NCBI RefSeq assembly: GCF_003590095.1
Contig: NC_039488.1
Span: 2,790,001-2,854,000, forward strand
Source of the DNA: Trichoplusia ni
Taxonomy: Eukaryota; Arthropoda; Insecta; Lepidoptera; Noctuidae
Direction of reading: 5' to 3'
Length of the DNA: 64,000 bases
Positions within the stretch are counted from its first letter, which is position 1, and every line of letters starts with the position of its first letter. A program made the translations under genes and the position numbers. Shown piece after piece: positions 63,059 to 64,000 of this stretch. The notes beneath the pieces are model-generated. The model made no database searches and was not told the DNA's origin. It saw only the letters and a program-made list of their open reading frames with translations.

Positions 63059-63800
63059 TTGATGGTTTATAGTTCAATATATATTACAAGTTACAATTGT
63101 CGCCTTAAATTATTATAGATTGGTCCTACCAAAATAAGGAAATAACCTAGAAATCCTACAATAAACACAACTGGCAAGCATATGACATTGACACTAACAT
63201 CAAATCAGTGACAGTGACAGTTTCAGTACGTTTAGAAATTCTAGTATTTCAAATGTTAAGTTAAAATAAACGGTTCAATTCAGTATTATAAGCTTTATAA
63301 TAATATGAGCAATGTATAAGTTAAACTCCTATCTTATTTCAAATTCATAACATGTTCAAATCACCAGCTGATTTGGAGACCAATTTACAGGTCCCGTGTC
63401 GTGTTCCATGTTGAGCGATAGATGGCGGTTACGACCAGTGTCGTGGTAAAGCAACGTTGGGAAAACATTTTATTAACGATATAAGAAATCTTTTAGCTTC
63501 CTACAGTGGAAAAAAAGGTTTGTATGCAGTTGTGCGTACTAAATAATCAAATTACCAGTAGGTATAGTTTGATTGTCTATCATCTACAGTTAATAGCTGC
63601 ACCCCACGGTGTTAAGTGCGGTTCGATTCGGTTCCAGATATAATTATGTTACATATTATATACAAGAATTTTCTCTCCACAGCAGAAATAAATCTTTAAT
63701 TCGTCATCAATTTATGAACTATTTATTTTCATAAATGAAAATAAATAGTGAGTTTTATAGTGTCGTAACTTTTAGAATCTATCTATAAACAATTTTATTG
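63059..63800. other. METTL2 upstream region
   Basis: This is the presumed METTL2 promoter side. An AGATGGCGG motif (63420-63428) and a perfect 14-bp hairpin (63718-63749) are visible. No exon on the plus strand was recognised before the window ends. Confidence 0.4.
63718..63749. repeat. Perfect 14-bp inverted repeat, 4-nt loop
   Basis: 'actatttattttca' and its exact reverse complement flank a TAAA loop. It lies about 50 bp before the SINE. It could be a foldback remnant or a chance AT-rich palindrome. Confidence 0.8.
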
Positions 63801-64000
63801 GCCTGTTGGTCTAGTGGTTAGTGGCTCTGAGTGCTGTAGGTCGTGGGTTCGATTCTCACCCAGGACAACGGTTTGTTGGATGAGGTCTTTGTCTAGGTGT
63901 AATTCAAATGCGTTTATTATCAGTTGTCTAGTTCTCATGATATAAGGTTTGCTTGGTTCGTAATAAGTTGCGGTTGTATGAAAGTTGCGGAATATTACAC
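63801..64000 (+). mobile_element. tRNA-derived SINE (runs off the window)
   Basis: The head 63801-63869 is tRNA-like. The A-box region is 'ggtctagtggttagtgg' (63808-63824) and a perfect B box 'ggttcgattc' lies at 63846-63855, with normal spacing. It lacks a clean cloverleaf (the acceptor ends do not pair over 7 bp) and is followed by a non-tRNA body. It is therefore a pol III-driven SINE rather than a tRNA gene. The 3' tail and target-site duplication are beyond the window. Confidence 0.7.

Noticed and set aside
63801..63870. Functional tRNA gene
   Set aside because: The pol III boxes are good, but the acceptor stem does not pair properly and a non-tRNA body follows; SINE is the better reading.

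Overview
The window is animal nuclear DNA, most likely from a moth or butterfly. It is AT-rich with long introns, standard GT/AG splicing and AATAAA polyadenylation signals. It also carries several interspersed repeats whose wording I recognise from many lepidopteran genomes (about 7.2, 25.7, 27.3, 50.2-50.4 and 63.8 kb). The species cannot be read from the sequence. No bacterial, viral or CRISPR-like features were seen.

Five protein-coding genes can be supported. (1) An intronless REX1/GOR-type 3'-5' RNA exonuclease (18402-19604, +). (2) The 3' two thirds of TBL2, a WD40 protein, in four exons spread over 16 kb (23941-40043, +); its N-terminal exons were not found. (3) A complete 10-exon TRIM-NHL protein (54261-48122, -) with RING, B-box, coiled coil, filamin repeat and NHL propeller, 682 residues. 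(4) A complete 9-exon mitochondrial-clan cytochrome P450 (57718-60696, +), 510 residues. (5) A complete 4-exon METTL2-type tRNA 3-methylcytidine methyltransferase (63058-61072, -), 319 residues. The last three models were built by hand; every exon joins in phase and leaves one open frame.

Layout: 1-18.2 kb holds no gene I can support, with CpG-rich islets near 10.7 and 16.9-17.2 kb. At 18.2-19.75 kb is the exonuclease. TBL2 runs from 23.9 to 40.1 kb with an 11.7-kb first visible intron. At 40.1-48.1 kb no gene is confidently seen. The TRIM gene covers 48.1-56.2 kb and is head-to-head with the P450 at 57.7 kb. The P450 and METTL2 converge tail-to-tail with only 375 bp between their stop codons. 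The window ends in a tRNA-derived SINE.

The genes do not form a pathway. They share housekeeping or regulatory roles: RNA decay, ER-stress-linked WD40 protein, ubiquitin ligase, oxidative metabolism and tRNA modification. The most interesting observations are a PAM2-like poly(A)-binding-protein motif in the exonuclease, a palindromic MITE with identical 77-bp arms plus a decayed sibling inside a P450 intron, the TRIM2/3-like architecture, and overlapping 3' signals between P450 and METTL2.
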